Positions 25,794-34,490 of a stretch of DNA of 64,000 nt are shown in pieces; positions within the stretch are counted from its first letter, which is position 1; every line of letters starts with the position of its first letter. The translations under genes were made by a program, and so were the position numbers. The notes beneath the pieces were generated by a model, which did not search any database, was not told where the DNA came from, and was given only the letters and a program-made list of their open reading frames with translations. Source of the stretch: Fervidibacter sp032160945 (GTDB taxonomy: Bacteria; Armatimonadota; Fervidibacteria; Fervidibacterales; Fervidibacteraceae); assembly GCA_032160945.1 (NCBI GenBank), contig JAVHTL010000002.1; one strand, given 5' to 3'.

Positions 25794-25836
25794 TTATCCT
25801 GACGACGGCAAATTTTTCCTTTAGGAGGCGGTTTAA

Positions 25837-27018
25837 ATGGTTGATTTGGAGCGCCTCATCCGTTATGCTGTGGGTATAGAGGCATCGGATATTTTCCTGA
25901 AAGTTGGCATTCCTCCTTCTTTGCGAGTTCACGGGAAAGTCCACAGAATAAACCTACCACCTCTGACAGTGAACGATTTGAAAGAGATTGCAGGTGCTAT
26001 TCTCACCGAAGACCAGATGGCTGCCTTTGAGAAGCGACACGAGTTAGACCTCGGTTTCACTTTCCCTGGCGTTTGCCGATTCCGAGTGAATGTTTACCAA
26101 CAGAGGGGAAGTTTAGCGATCGTCATGCGCGTTTTGCCACTTCGCATCCGAACGGTTGAAGAACTCAATTTGCCTATCGTTTTGAAAAGGTTGGTGACAG
26201 ACCCATCTTATCCGGGCTATGCTACTCAAGGTTTGATTTTGGTCACAGGACCTACTGGCTCTGGCAAATCTACAACCCTTGCTGCGCTGCTTGACCTAAT
26301 TAACCAAACCCGCCAATGCCACATCGTCACGATTGAAGACCCAATTGAGTATGTTTACGAGGACAAGATGAGCATTGTTAGCCAAAGGGAGGTTGGTTAC
26401 GATACCGCTTCGTTCACTGATGCGCTCAAGTATGTCCTTCGCGAAAGTCCTGATGTCATTCTCATTGGTGAAATGCGCGATGTTGAGACTTTCAATGCAG
26501 CGTTGATGGCTGCAGAAACAGGTCACTTAGTTTTCAGCACCGTTCACACTCCATCCGCTTCGGAGACGATGGAGAGAATTGTCAACATGTTTCCGCCTCA
26601 CGAGCGTCGTGAAGTTTGCATTCGCCTTTCCCGCTCTTTGCTTTCCATCATCTCTCAAAAGTTAGTTCCCAGATTGGACGGGAGGGGTCGGTTGCCTGCG
26701 GTTGAGTTCATGATTGTCACGCCCACAATCGCAAAAGAAATTGAGGAAGGGAGGACTGGCAACTTGTATCAGTTGATGGCGAAGGATAAACAAGAGGGCG
26801 GATATTGGGGAATGCAAACGATGAACCAAGCCCTTGAAGATTATGTCCGACAAGATTTAATCACACCTGAGACAGCACTTAGGGCGTCAACGAACCCCAG
26901 CGAGATGAGACACATTTTGCACCGAGTTCTTGATGAGAAGAAGCGAAAAACAGAAGAGGCTCAAAGGCAACAAAGGGCTGCTTTGCTGCGTTCGTCGCAA
27001 CAAGGTAGTAGTCAGTAA
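25837..27018 (+). CDS. PilT/PilU-family type IV pilus ATPase (1 of 3)
   Basis: A 393-residue secretion/retraction ATPase. Walker A GPTGSGKS is at about residues 138-145. Asp box VTIEDPIEY, Walker B LIGEMRD and His box STVHT follow in the expected order. PilT enzymes power pilus retraction from the inner membrane. The canonical C-terminal AIRNLIRE helix is not present (TPTIAKEIEEGRT instead), which is closer to PilU. The C-terminal tail is Gln/Arg-rich. Start set by TTTAGGAGGCGG. It heads an apparent operon of three paralogues and a membrane protein. Confidence 0.9.
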   Translation: MVDLERLIRYAVGIEASDIFLKVGIPPSLRVHGKVHRINLPPLTVNDLKEIAGAILTEDQMAAFEKRHELDLGFTFPGVCRFRVNVYQQRGSLAIVMRVLPLRIRTVEELNLPIVLKRLVTDPSYPGYATQGLILVTGPTGSGKSTTLAALLDLINQTRQCHIVTIEDPIEYVYEDKMSIVSQREVGYDTASFTDALKYVLRESPDVILIGEMRDVETFNAALMAAETGHLVFSTVHTPSASETMERIVNMFPPHERREVCIRLSRSLLSIISQKLVPRLDGRGRLPAVEFMIVTPTIAKEIEEGRTGNLYQLMAKDKQEGGYWGMQTMNQALEDYVRQDLITPETALRASTNPSEMRHILHRVLDEKKRKTEEAQRQQRAALLRSSQQGSSQ

Positions 27019-27065
27019 CCTTTTACAGCCGACGGTAAAACTTTGGGCAAAGGGAGGTAGAGGCT

Positions 27066-28172
27066 ATGGCGCTGATGTTAGATGACATCTTGCGGGATTT
27101 GGTGAACCGCGAGGGCAGCGATTTGCATTTGAAGGTTGGGCAACCACCCTTTTTTAGAGTGCACGGAAGGTTAATCAAAACCGAATACCCCGTTTTGACG
27201 CCCGAATCAGTTCGTGAACTTGTTTACCCCATCCTTGCCGATTGGCAAATTCAGAAACTTGAAACCCAACTGGAACTTGACCTTGCTTACGAACTACCTA
27301 GCGTTAGTCGTTTTCGCATTAACCTGTTTCACCAGCAGGGCAATTTAGGTGGTGTTTTTCGCGTCATTCCAAGCAGAATCCGAACCATTGATGAACTTAT
27401 GCTGCCACAAACTCTCAAGAAAATTGCCATGTTTAGGCGAGGGTTGGTCTTAGTGACTGGACCAACTGGCAGCGGCAAAACGACCACCCTTGCAGCAATG
27501 ATTGACTACATCAACGAAAACCGCCGCGCCCACATAATCACCATTGAAGAGCCGATTGAATATTGGCATCAAGACAAAATGTGCTCAATCACTCAAAGGG
27601 AGGTTGGGATTGACACTGAGACTTATGCAGAAGCCCTTAAACATGTCACTCGCCAAAACCCTGATGTCATCCTCGTTGGGGAGATGCGTGATTTGGAGAC
27701 CATTTCTTTGGCTCTTCACGCAGCGGAGACGGGGCACTTGGTCTTTAGCACCGTCCACACTATTGATGCTCCCCAGACTATTGACCGAATTATTGATGTC
27801 TTTGACCCTGATAGGCAACCTCAAGTTAGAGTCCAGTTGGCGAGCACATTGCAGGCTGTCATCTCTCAACAACTCGTTCCAAGATGTGACAAACCAGGGC
27901 GAGTTGCAGCGATGGAAATTATGATTGTCACATCTGCTGTTCGTTCGTTAATTCGTCAAGGTAGAACCGACCAAATTTACAGCCACATCAAGGCAGGGAC
28001 AGAAATTGGCTGTCAATTGCTGGACGACCACTTGATTGACTGGGTCAAGAAAGGCGTCGTGAGTTTTGAAGATGCATACCTTAAGTGCAGTAACCCTTTA
28101 GAGTTCAGGCAAAAGGCTTTGGAGATGGGTTTGATTTCAGCAGAGCAAGCGGCATCCATAGCAAGTTCTTAA
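27066..28172 (+). CDS. PilT-family type IV pilus ATPase (2 of 3)
   Basis: A 368-residue paralogue of its neighbours. Walker A GPTGSGKT at about 132-139, ITIEEPIEYWH, Walker B LVGEMRD, STVHTID. The C-terminal region has VRSLIRQGRT, a recognisable version of the AIRNLIRE motif required for retraction in PilT. Gap of 47 bp from the first paralogue, with GGGAGGTAG as ribosome site. The Asp box has a Glu (IEEPIE) where the other two have Asp. Probably part of a retraction motor with different partners. Confidence 0.9.
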   Translation: MALMLDDILRDLVNREGSDLHLKVGQPPFFRVHGRLIKTEYPVLTPESVRELVYPILADWQIQKLETQLELDLAYELPSVSRFRINLFHQQGNLGGVFRVIPSRIRTIDELMLPQTLKKIAMFRRGLVLVTGPTGSGKTTTLAAMIDYINENRRAHIITIEEPIEYWHQDKMCSITQREVGIDTETYAEALKHVTRQNPDVILVGEMRDLETISLALHAAETGHLVFSTVHTIDAPQTIDRIIDVFDPDRQPQVRVQLASTLQAVISQQLVPRCDKPGRVAAMEIMIVTSAVRSLIRQGRTDQIYSHIKAGTEIGCQLLDDHLIDWVKKGVVSFEDAYLKCSNPLEFRQKALEMGLISAEQAASIASS

Positions 28173-28185
28173 GGGGGTGAAGGCG

Positions 28186-29286
28186 ATGACACAAACTCAA
28201 ACTTTGGCATTGGAGGACATTTTGAAGTTTGGTGTTCAAAGAAATTGCTCCGATGTCCACTTGAAGGCTGGTGCACCTCCGCTGTTTCGTCTGTATGGTG
28301 ACCTTTACCCAGCAACCAATGTCCCACCGCTCACCCCTGAGGATACTCAAAGGCTTGTCTTTTCCGTCCTTCCTGAAGGAAAACGGGAAGAGTTTAAACA
28401 CAGAAAGGAAGTTGACTTTGCTTTCACGATTCCAGACTTAGCGAGGTTTCGCGTGAATGCATTAATGCAAAGGGGAACGATTGAGGCGATTTTCAGAATC
28501 ATTCCTTCCCGCATCCCGACTTTTGAAGAGTTGAATTTACCGCCCATAGTTAGTCACTTTTGCGAACGACCTCGTGGAATTATCCTCGTTACTGGTCCTG
28601 CGGGATGTGGCAAGACAACAACTTTAGCAGCAATGGTTGACTATATCAACAATCGCTTCCCACTCCACATCATCACTGTGGAAGACCCAATTGAGTTTGT
28701 TCACCAAGACAAATTGGCTCTGGTTAATCAACGCGAGGTCGGTCGTGACACATTGTCTTTTGCTAACGCCCTCAAATATGCCTTACGAGAAGACCCAGAT
28801 GTCATTATGATTGGTGAGATGCGAGACCTTGAAACCATCGCTTTGGCGATCACCGCTGCAGAGACTGGACACCTCGTTTTTGGAACATTGCACACCACCG
28901 ATGCAGTTCAGACCATTGACCGTATCATTGACGCTTTCCCTACTCACCAGCAACAGCAAATTCGGATGCAGTTAGCAATTAGCCTTGTTGGTGTGATTTC
29001 TCAAAGATTGGTTAGGAGAACCGACAGGAAGGGAATGGTTGCCGCTTTTGAAGTTTTGGTCGGGACGACGGCGGTTCGTGCCCTCATACGAGAAGCAAAA
29101 ACTTTCCAACTCCCGTCAGTTTTGCAAACTGGTTTGAAGCAAGGGATGACAACTTTGGAGCAAAGTTTGGCTAACCTTGTGCTCAAAGGCATCGTGAAAA
29201 TGGAAGATGCCCTCGCTGAAGCGAACCATCCTGAAACCGTTGAAGAGTTAGTGAAGGAAGCAAAACGCCGGGAGGCTGCTTCATGA
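28186..29286 (+). CDS. PilT-family type IV pilus ATPase (3 of 3)
   Basis: A 366-residue paralogue. Its Walker A is GPAGCGKTT (about residue 137), an unusual but functional-looking P-loop. VTVEDPIEF, MIGEMRD and GTLHTTD follow, and TTAVRALIREAK closely matches the retraction motif. I took ATG 28186, with AAGGGGG upstream, rather than GTG 28177, which overlaps the ribosome site. It ends in ATGA, overlapping the start of the next gene by four bases, so the two are translationally coupled. Confidence 0.9.
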   Translation: MTQTQTLALEDILKFGVQRNCSDVHLKAGAPPLFRLYGDLYPATNVPPLTPEDTQRLVFSVLPEGKREEFKHRKEVDFAFTIPDLARFRVNALMQRGTIEAIFRIIPSRIPTFEELNLPPIVSHFCERPRGIILVTGPAGCGKTTTLAAMVDYINNRFPLHIITVEDPIEFVHQDKLALVNQREVGRDTLSFANALKYALREDPDVIMIGEMRDLETIALAITAAETGHLVFGTLHTTDAVQTIDRIIDAFPTHQQQQIRMQLAISLVGVISQRLVRRTDRKGMVAAFEVLVGTTAVRALIREAKTFQLPSVLQTGLKQGMTTLEQSLANLVLKGIVKMEDALAEANHPETVEELVKEAKRREAAS

Positions 29287-30344
29287 GACGGGATTGGACA
29301 ATTTGGCGCACCGATATTTGCCGCTGGTTGCTTCAAATAGGGGTTGTCGGTGCCGTTTTAGGTATCGGCTATCTCGTTTGGGGAGGGCTTAAAGGTTATT
29401 TTGCTTCACCAATTGACCCAGCGAGAGTAACAAAGGTTGCCAACACTCTGTCTTATTTCCTCTATTGCTGCGGTTGGATGGTCGTAGTTGGTTTGCTCGG
29501 AATCTTTTGGGAGTGGAGACCGATTGGAATTACAATTTTTCTGTCAAGTGCATTCGCTTGGGTTCTAATGCCTTTCGTCTTTGCTGCTATTGCTGGTGCG
29601 AACACAGATTTGACGATGAGGGGTGTGGACGCGCTAAGGAGCCTCTTGACTCCTTTGCTTATCGCCAGTTTCGTTCAGTCCGTTTGGGCTTTCGTTGAAT
29701 ATTGGCGTCACGGACCAACTTTGAGGTTGAAAGCCAAAAAAGCGGGTCAACTGGTCGTGAGCATTCAGAAAGAAGAGAAGGAAAAGCGACCAACTCAAAG
29801 ACCATTGCTTACTCCTCTCTCGCCCTGTTGGAAACTTCCCGTCGTTGACAAGTTGATGTGCGAACACTGCCCAGTCAAGAGGAGAAGACGACCATGCTGG
29901 AAATTGAAGGCGGGTTGCCAATGCAGTCCAACTATCGTTGATGCAGTGCTTGCAGGGATGGCGGAAAAGATGGGAGAAGCAGGTTGGCTTATGTCCAGCA
30001 ATTTGCTTCAATGGCAAAAGGGGCAACGCCCTCCATGCCATCGTTGCAACATTTTCCTACAGCATCAACAAATCAAGTACGATTGGCTTGCTCCTACTGC
30101 CTTCTTCGCTCCGCCAGTTTTGCTCTTTATCGGCTGGGAGCGCTATCAAGTTCTCTACGCTAAAGTCGTTCAATGGCTCAACAACCTTTGGATGCAAATT
30201 GCTTTCTCACCTCCTAACTCTTTTGACCCTTTGGGGTTAAACAACCAAACAATGGCAGTATATATCGCCATCGTTTTTGGCATAATTGTGATGGTTTATT
30301 CGGTTCGCTTAGTAGAATTTATCGTTTTTCGCTTGTTGTTGTAA
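29283..30344 (+). CDS. polytopic membrane protein with cysteine-rich cytoplasmic segment
   Basis: A 353-residue protein with about four N-terminal transmembrane helices (roughly 17-35, 55-72, 76-100, 118-135). A cysteine-rich stretch follows at about 178-260 (PCWKL, CEHCPVKRRRRPCW, GCQCS, PCHRCN), and two C-terminal helices (about 268-283, 325-350). The Cys pairs could bind zinc or an iron-sulfur centre. Its ATG overlaps the stop of the third PilT paralogue, so it is coupled to the pilus motor genes and may be a membrane partner of them (inference). No family recognised. Confidence 0.75.
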   Translation: MRRDWTIWRTDICRWLLQIGVVGAVLGIGYLVWGGLKGYFASPIDPARVTKVANTLSYFLYCCGWMVVVGLLGIFWEWRPIGITIFLSSAFAWVLMPFVFAAIAGANTDLTMRGVDALRSLLTPLLIASFVQSVWAFVEYWRHGPTLRLKAKKAGQLVVSIQKEEKEKRPTQRPLLTPLSPCWKLPVVDKLMCEHCPVKRRRRPCWKLKAGCQCSPTIVDAVLAGMAEKMGEAGWLMSSNLLQWQKGQRPPCHRCNIFLQHQQIKYDWLAPTAFFAPPVLLFIGWERYQVLYAKVVQWLNNLWMQIAFSPPNSFDPLGLNNQTMAVYIAIVFGIIVMVYSVRLVEFIVFRLLL

Positions 30345-30462
30345 CGAACCAGTCCTATTCTTCAACACCATCATTTGAGCAGCGTCTGTCAGTGTGATTT
30401 ACCCTTGCCAATCGGTAAAAAGGATGAAGCAGTTTTTTCTTCTTGTTCGGAGGTGAACGCTT

Positions 30463-32319
30463 GTGTGTGGCATTTTCGGATATGTCGGTGAGCGAGATGT
30501 GGTTGAAGTCCTCGTGGTAGGACTTAAGCGCCTTCAATATCGTGGCTATGATTCCTGCGGTATTGCTGTCTTGGACGGAAACGAACTTGCTGTCGTCAAA
30601 GAAGCAGGTCGCATTGAAAGGCTTGAGCAGATTCTGTCGCGATACACTTTCCAAGCAAAAGTTGGCATCGCCCACACTCGCTGGGCAACTCACGGAACCC
30701 CGTCACCTATAAATGCTCACCCCCACACAGATTGTCAAGGGACTGTCAGCATTGTTCACAATGGTGTCATTGACAACTTCATCCCTTTAAGGGAAGCGCT
30801 CTTGCAGCGAGGTCACATCCTCCGTTCGGAGACGGATACAGAAATCATCGCTCACTTGATTGAAGAGGAACTCGCAAACATTAGAGGCGAAGGAGACAAT
30901 GCCTTAAATTTCCTTCTCGCTGTCCGGAGAGCAGTCGCTCAGTTGAAAGGTAGTTATGCAATCGCTTGCCTTTGGGAAGGAGCGCCGGGTGTCGTAGTTG
31001 CAGCAAGACAAGGTTCACCTTTGCTGGTTGGTGTTGGGAACAACGAAGCGTGCGTTGGTTCAGACTTGAACGCCATCCTACCAATAACTAAGCAAGTCAT
31101 TTTGCTCAACGATGGCGAAGTCGCTTTGGTCACCCAAAGCCAAGTGAGAGTTTTTGATTTGGAAGGCAACGAACGCCCTGTCACAATCCATCGGATAGAG
31201 TGGGAAATCGCTGAAGAAGATAGGGCTGGCTTTCCAACTTTCATGCTCAAGGAAATTTACGAGCAGCCTGAACGATTGAGAAAAATCATTGCTTTGCGCT
31301 GCCAAAGTGAAAATGCCCCAGTGTTTGAAGAGTTAACAATGCCCCCTTCGCAGTTAATTGCCTTCCGAAGGATTATCGTCCAAGCGGCGGGGACCTCTTG
31401 GCACGCAGGTCTTTACGGCAAGTATCTTTTTGAGCGTTACCTTCGCATCCCAACAGACGCCGAAATCGCTTCCGAGTTTCGCTATCGCGAGCCTGTTCTG
31501 GAACAAGACACCCTCGTGATCGCAATTAGCCAATCAGGCGAAACCGCTGACACTTTGGCAGGAATTCGTCAAGCCAGAAGCAGGTTCGTGCCAGTTTTGA
31601 GTTTGTGCAATGTGCCGGGCTCAACTGTGACCCGCGAAAGCGATGCTGTCATTTACCTGCACGCAGGTCCAGAAATTGGGGTCGCATCAACGAAAGCCTA
31701 TACCGCACAACTTGCGCACCTGTTTCTGTTGACCCTTTACATAGCCCGCTTAAAATGGCTCATCAGTCAAGAGACTGTCAACCAACTCCTTGATGAGTTT
31801 AAGCAATTGCCCGAAAAAATGGAGAGTATTTTGGACGAGCAAGAGCCGGTAGTCCGCGAGTGCGCCAAAACTTTTTTGGACGCCCGCTACTTCCTGTATC
31901 TCGCAAGAGGCATAAACTACCCAACGGCTTTGGAAGGTGCTTTGAAACTCAAGGAAGTCAGTTACATCCACGCATCAGGTTACCCTGCTGGTGAATTCAA
32001 GCATGGACCGATCGCTTTGGTTGACAAAGACACCCCTGTTGTTTGCATCGCCCCTGTTGACAGCGTTTACGAGAAGACGCTTGCAAACATAGAAGAAGTC
32101 AAGGCTCGCGGCGGGAGGCTTATTGTCGTGACCACTGAAGGCAACCGTGATTTTGATGAAATGGCGAAGTTCATCTTCACAATCCCACAAACCCACGAAG
32201 ACCTTACGCCTCTCTTGACAGTTATCCCGCTCCAACTTCTCGCCCACCATGTAGCAGCCATGAAAGGACTTGATGTTGACAAGCCAAGAAACTTAGCGAA
32301 GAGCGTAACAGTTGAGTAA
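30463..32319 (+). CDS. glmS: glutamine--fructose-6-phosphate aminotransferase
   Basis: A 618-residue GlmS, the first committed step of UDP-GlcNAc synthesis (fructose-6-P + Gln to glucosamine-6-P). The N-terminal glutaminase domain begins with the nucleophile Cys after the start (MCGIFGYVG) and has HTRWATHG. Two SIS isomerase domains follow (AISQSGETADT, then GALKLKEVSYIHASGYPAGEFKHGP). The C-terminus ends LAKSVTVE as expected. It starts at GTG with GGAGGTG upstream. The 118-bp spacer upstream shows no glmS ribozyme core. Confidence 0.97.
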   Translation: MCGIFGYVGERDVVEVLVVGLKRLQYRGYDSCGIAVLDGNELAVVKEAGRIERLEQILSRYTFQAKVGIAHTRWATHGTPSPINAHPHTDCQGTVSIVHNGVIDNFIPLREALLQRGHILRSETDTEIIAHLIEEELANIRGEGDNALNFLLAVRRAVAQLKGSYAIACLWEGAPGVVVAARQGSPLLVGVGNNEACVGSDLNAILPITKQVILLNDGEVALVTQSQVRVFDLEGNERPVTIHRIEWEIAEEDRAGFPTFMLKEIYEQPERLRKIIALRCQSENAPVFEELTMPPSQLIAFRRIIVQAAGTSWHAGLYGKYLFERYLRIPTDAEIASEFRYREPVLEQDTLVIAISQSGETADTLAGIRQARSRFVPVLSLCNVPGSTVTRESDAVIYLHAGPEIGVASTKAYTAQLAHLFLLTLYIARLKWLISQETVNQLLDEFKQLPEKMESILDEQEPVVRECAKTFLDARYFLYLARGINYPTALEGALKLKEVSYIHASGYPAGEFKHGPIALVDKDTPVVCIAPVDSVYEKTLANIEEVKARGGRLIVVTTEGNRDFDEMAKFIFTIPQTHEDLTPLLTVIPLQLLAHHVAAMKGLDVDKPRNLAKSVTVE

Positions 32320-32509
32320 GGGCGAAGAAATCAGCGAGGAGGCAAATCCAAAAATCAACTTCTTTCAGATAGTGTTTCGTTAAACTCAGCATTTTTGCTC
32401 ACTCCCTTCAAGCCCTGTAAAAGTTTAGCGCTGCCGGATTGCTTCACAATCTGCGACAGAATTTGTTACCGCGCTCAAGCGAATTCCTTTGAACTGGGTG
32501 ATGTTACTG

Positions 32510-33388
32510 ATGCTTGCTTGGCTGGAGATCGCCGTCACCACTGCCCCGATAAACGCTGAGCAAATTCACGGACTGCTTGACACTTTGGGTTGTATTGGAA
32601 CGGCTCAGAACTTTGAGTCCGATAACACTGTGCGGATTGTTGGATACTTGCCCGCAACTGAGGATGTGACGGAGAAATTGATTTGGCTGCAGGAGCAGGT
32701 TGATTACGCTTTGGCACATGGTTGGCTTCTTAACCCTGTTTCCATCACAACCCGCCTTTTGGACTCAGAAGAATGGGAGGCACCGTTGCGGGAAGTATTG
32801 CCGCCGTTGTCCATCGGCGAAAAGTTCCTCATTGCCCTCACGGACGATGCCGTTGACAACCCTGAAGAACGCATCCTCTTGAGGTTGCGCAGTTTGGGTG
32901 GCTTTGGGACGGGGCATCACCCGACGACGAGGATGTGCTTGGAATTTCTGGAAAATTGTCAAGTAGCGGGAAAGCGCGTTTTGGATGTGGGAACTGGTTC
33001 AGGGATACTTTCCATCGCAGCGGCGAAACTTGGCGCTGCCGAGGTCGTCGCGACCGACATTGACGATGCTGCCCTTGAGGCAGCGATGGAAAATGCAAAA
33101 CGAAACGAAGTTGAGGGGAAAATCAAGTTTGTCAAGAGCGATTTGCTGCGAAGGGTTTCAGGTCAATTTGACATAGTGCTTTCCAACTTGCTCACCCCGC
33201 TCATCAAAGATTTGGCTTGGCAACTCAAATCAAAAGAGGCTCTAACTTGTGATGGTCTGTGGATCGCTTCGGGAGTTTCAAGCGAAGGTTGGAAAGAGGT
33301 CAAACCGCTGCTCACAAAGTTAGGCTACCGCGTTGCTGACGAACGAGAACTGGCAGGCTGGGTTGCGTTCAAAGCCAAACTTCGGTAG
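32510..33388 (+). CDS. prmA: ribosomal protein L11 methyltransferase
   Basis: A PrmA of about 292 residues. The N-terminal substrate-recognition domain (WLEIAVTTAPINAEQIHGLL) is followed by the methyltransferase domain: FGTGHHPTTRMCLEFLE, the SAM motif VLDVGTGSGILSIAAAKLGA, and SNLLTPLI as the post-motif. It trimethylates L11 in the cytoplasm. The start is uncertain: I use ATG 32510, 9 nt after GGGTG, because the conserved beta-strand begins there. TTG 32489 and ATG 32501 are alternatives. Confidence 0.92.
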   Translation: MLAWLEIAVTTAPINAEQIHGLLDTLGCIGTAQNFESDNTVRIVGYLPATEDVTEKLIWLQEQVDYALAHGWLLNPVSITTRLLDSEEWEAPLREVLPPLSIGEKFLIALTDDAVDNPEERILLRLRSLGGFGTGHHPTTRMCLEFLENCQVAGKRVLDVGTGSGILSIAAAKLGAAEVVATDIDDAALEAAMENAKRNEVEGKIKFVKSDLLRRVSGQFDIVLSNLLTPLIKDLAWQLKSKEALTCDGLWIASGVSSEGWKEVKPLLTKLGYRVADERELAGWVAFKAKLR

Positions 33389-33512
33389 TATCGCGTTTTG
33401 TGAAAAGGGTCTACTTGCCAATATCGCCCGATAAAAATAGGTGTGGGGCGTTGCCAAAATCTTAGCGGTCAAATCTTCATGAAAGACGAACCACTTAGGA
33501 GGGAAATTTGAA

Positions 33513-34076
33513 ATGCCGAAACGAGCGCTGCTTTCCGTTTGGGACAAAAGCGGGATCGTTAAGTTTGCCAAAGGGTTGCGCGATTTGGGGTTTGAGTTGG
33601 TCTCAACGGGTGGGACTGCGAAAACGCTAAGGGACGCTGGGTTGCCTGTGCTTGAAGTTCGTGAGGTCACTCAGTTCCCCGAAATCCTCAACGGTCGTGT
33701 CAAAACCATCCACCCTTTCATCGCTGCTGGAATTTTGGCTCGCAGGGATGTTGCTGCTCATTTGAGTGAACTTGAGAAATTGGGCATTTCAACTATTGAT
33801 CTCGTCGCCGTCAACCTTTACCCGTTCCGAGAAGTCGTCCGCCAAGGCGTGGACGAGTTGACAGCATTGGAGCACATTGACATTGGTGGCGTCACGCTCT
33901 TGAGGGCTGCAGCGAAAAACTACCGGGATGTCATCGTCGTTTGCGACCCAAACGATTACCCGAAAGTTTTGCATTGGCTTTAGGACGGCGAAGTGCCGTT
34001 GAAAGTGAGAGCCGAGTTGGCGTTGAAAGCATTTGCCCATACTGCTGCCTATGATGCTGCCATCCTCGCTTATTTC
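33513..34076 (+). pseudogene. purH: purH remnant (amber codon plus 3' truncation)
   Basis: Residues 1-156 match the N-terminal IMP cyclohydrolase (MGS-like) domain of PurH well: LLSVWDKSGIVKFAKGL, STGGTAKTL, NGRVKTIHP, AVNLYPF, IDIGGVTLLRAAAKN. A TAG stop at 33981-33983 follows, where Gln (CAG) would fit. The same frame then continues with more PurH sequence (GEVPLKVRAELALKAFAHTAAYDAAILAYF) to about 34076. There the similarity ends abruptly and the AICAR transformylase domain (about 300 residues) is missing. The gene is dead. Its AGGAGGG ribosome site is intact, so decay looks recent. Confidence 0.88.
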
Positions 34077-34115
34077 CGACACTGCCCCCTGCTGACGAAA
34101 TTTAAAAAGTCGGCA

Positions 34116-34134
34116 GGGCGTGGAAGCCCCGCCC
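34116..34134. repeat. GC-rich hairpin at the purH break point
   Basis: GGGCGTGG-AAG-CCCCGCCC is an 8-bp arm pair with one mismatch, 40 bp beyond the last recognisable purH codon. It belongs to the same visual family as the other GC-rich intergenic hairpins and may mark the deletion junction. Confidence 0.5.
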
Positions 34135-34165
34135 TAAATAGGCTACCAACAAAGTTCGTAGTAAA

Positions 34166-34245
34166 GAGCGTTTCACTTTTTGGGTTTGGTCTGTTGATGT
34201 GGCGTCTTTAACACAATGTTCAACACCAATTCCACATGTGCAACT
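34166..34245 (+). pseudogene. degenerate fragment of a fatty acid desaturase gene
   Basis: About 70 bp here align with 34783-34860 inside the intact desaturase gene, including the shared runs GATGTGGCGT and ACACAATGTTCAACACCA. Small indels and a stop codon interrupt the frame, which would encode LLMWRL-stop-HNVQHQFH against PLMWRFWHNVQHHVH in the intact gene. It is therefore a decayed relic of a second desaturase copy covering the second histidine box. Nothing recognisable fills 34246-34478. Confidence 0.72.
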
Positions 34246-34490
34246 AAACCACATGCATAAAAGCGAACCAAGTTGAAGCAAAGAGCAGATATAACTTGTC
34301 CAAGTCCCGAAAGGGCTGAGATTTTGAGGGCTTGGCAGAACGGTTCCTTTGTGTCATCATATAGCGGGACGCCATTGTAATCACCCATAGGCTATTTAGC
34401 CCCCGGCATCCCACCGTTTTTTCAGCAATTGTTATCGGTGCATGGAGCGAACTGTGTAAGTTCTGAAAATTTCGCAAAGGAGGGTATTCT

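Noticed and set aside
30345..30462. A glmS ribozyme upstream of glmS
   Set aside because: The 118-bp spacer has no recognisable ribozyme core or room for its full structure.
33981..33983. TAG in purH read as pyrrolysine
   Set aside because: The gene is also truncated and has lost its C-terminal domain, so decay is simpler; no Pyl genes are seen.
34173..34388. A 71-codon minus-strand frame between purH and the desaturase
   Set aside because: It overlaps the degenerate desaturase fragment on the opposite strand and has no ribosome site or known domain.
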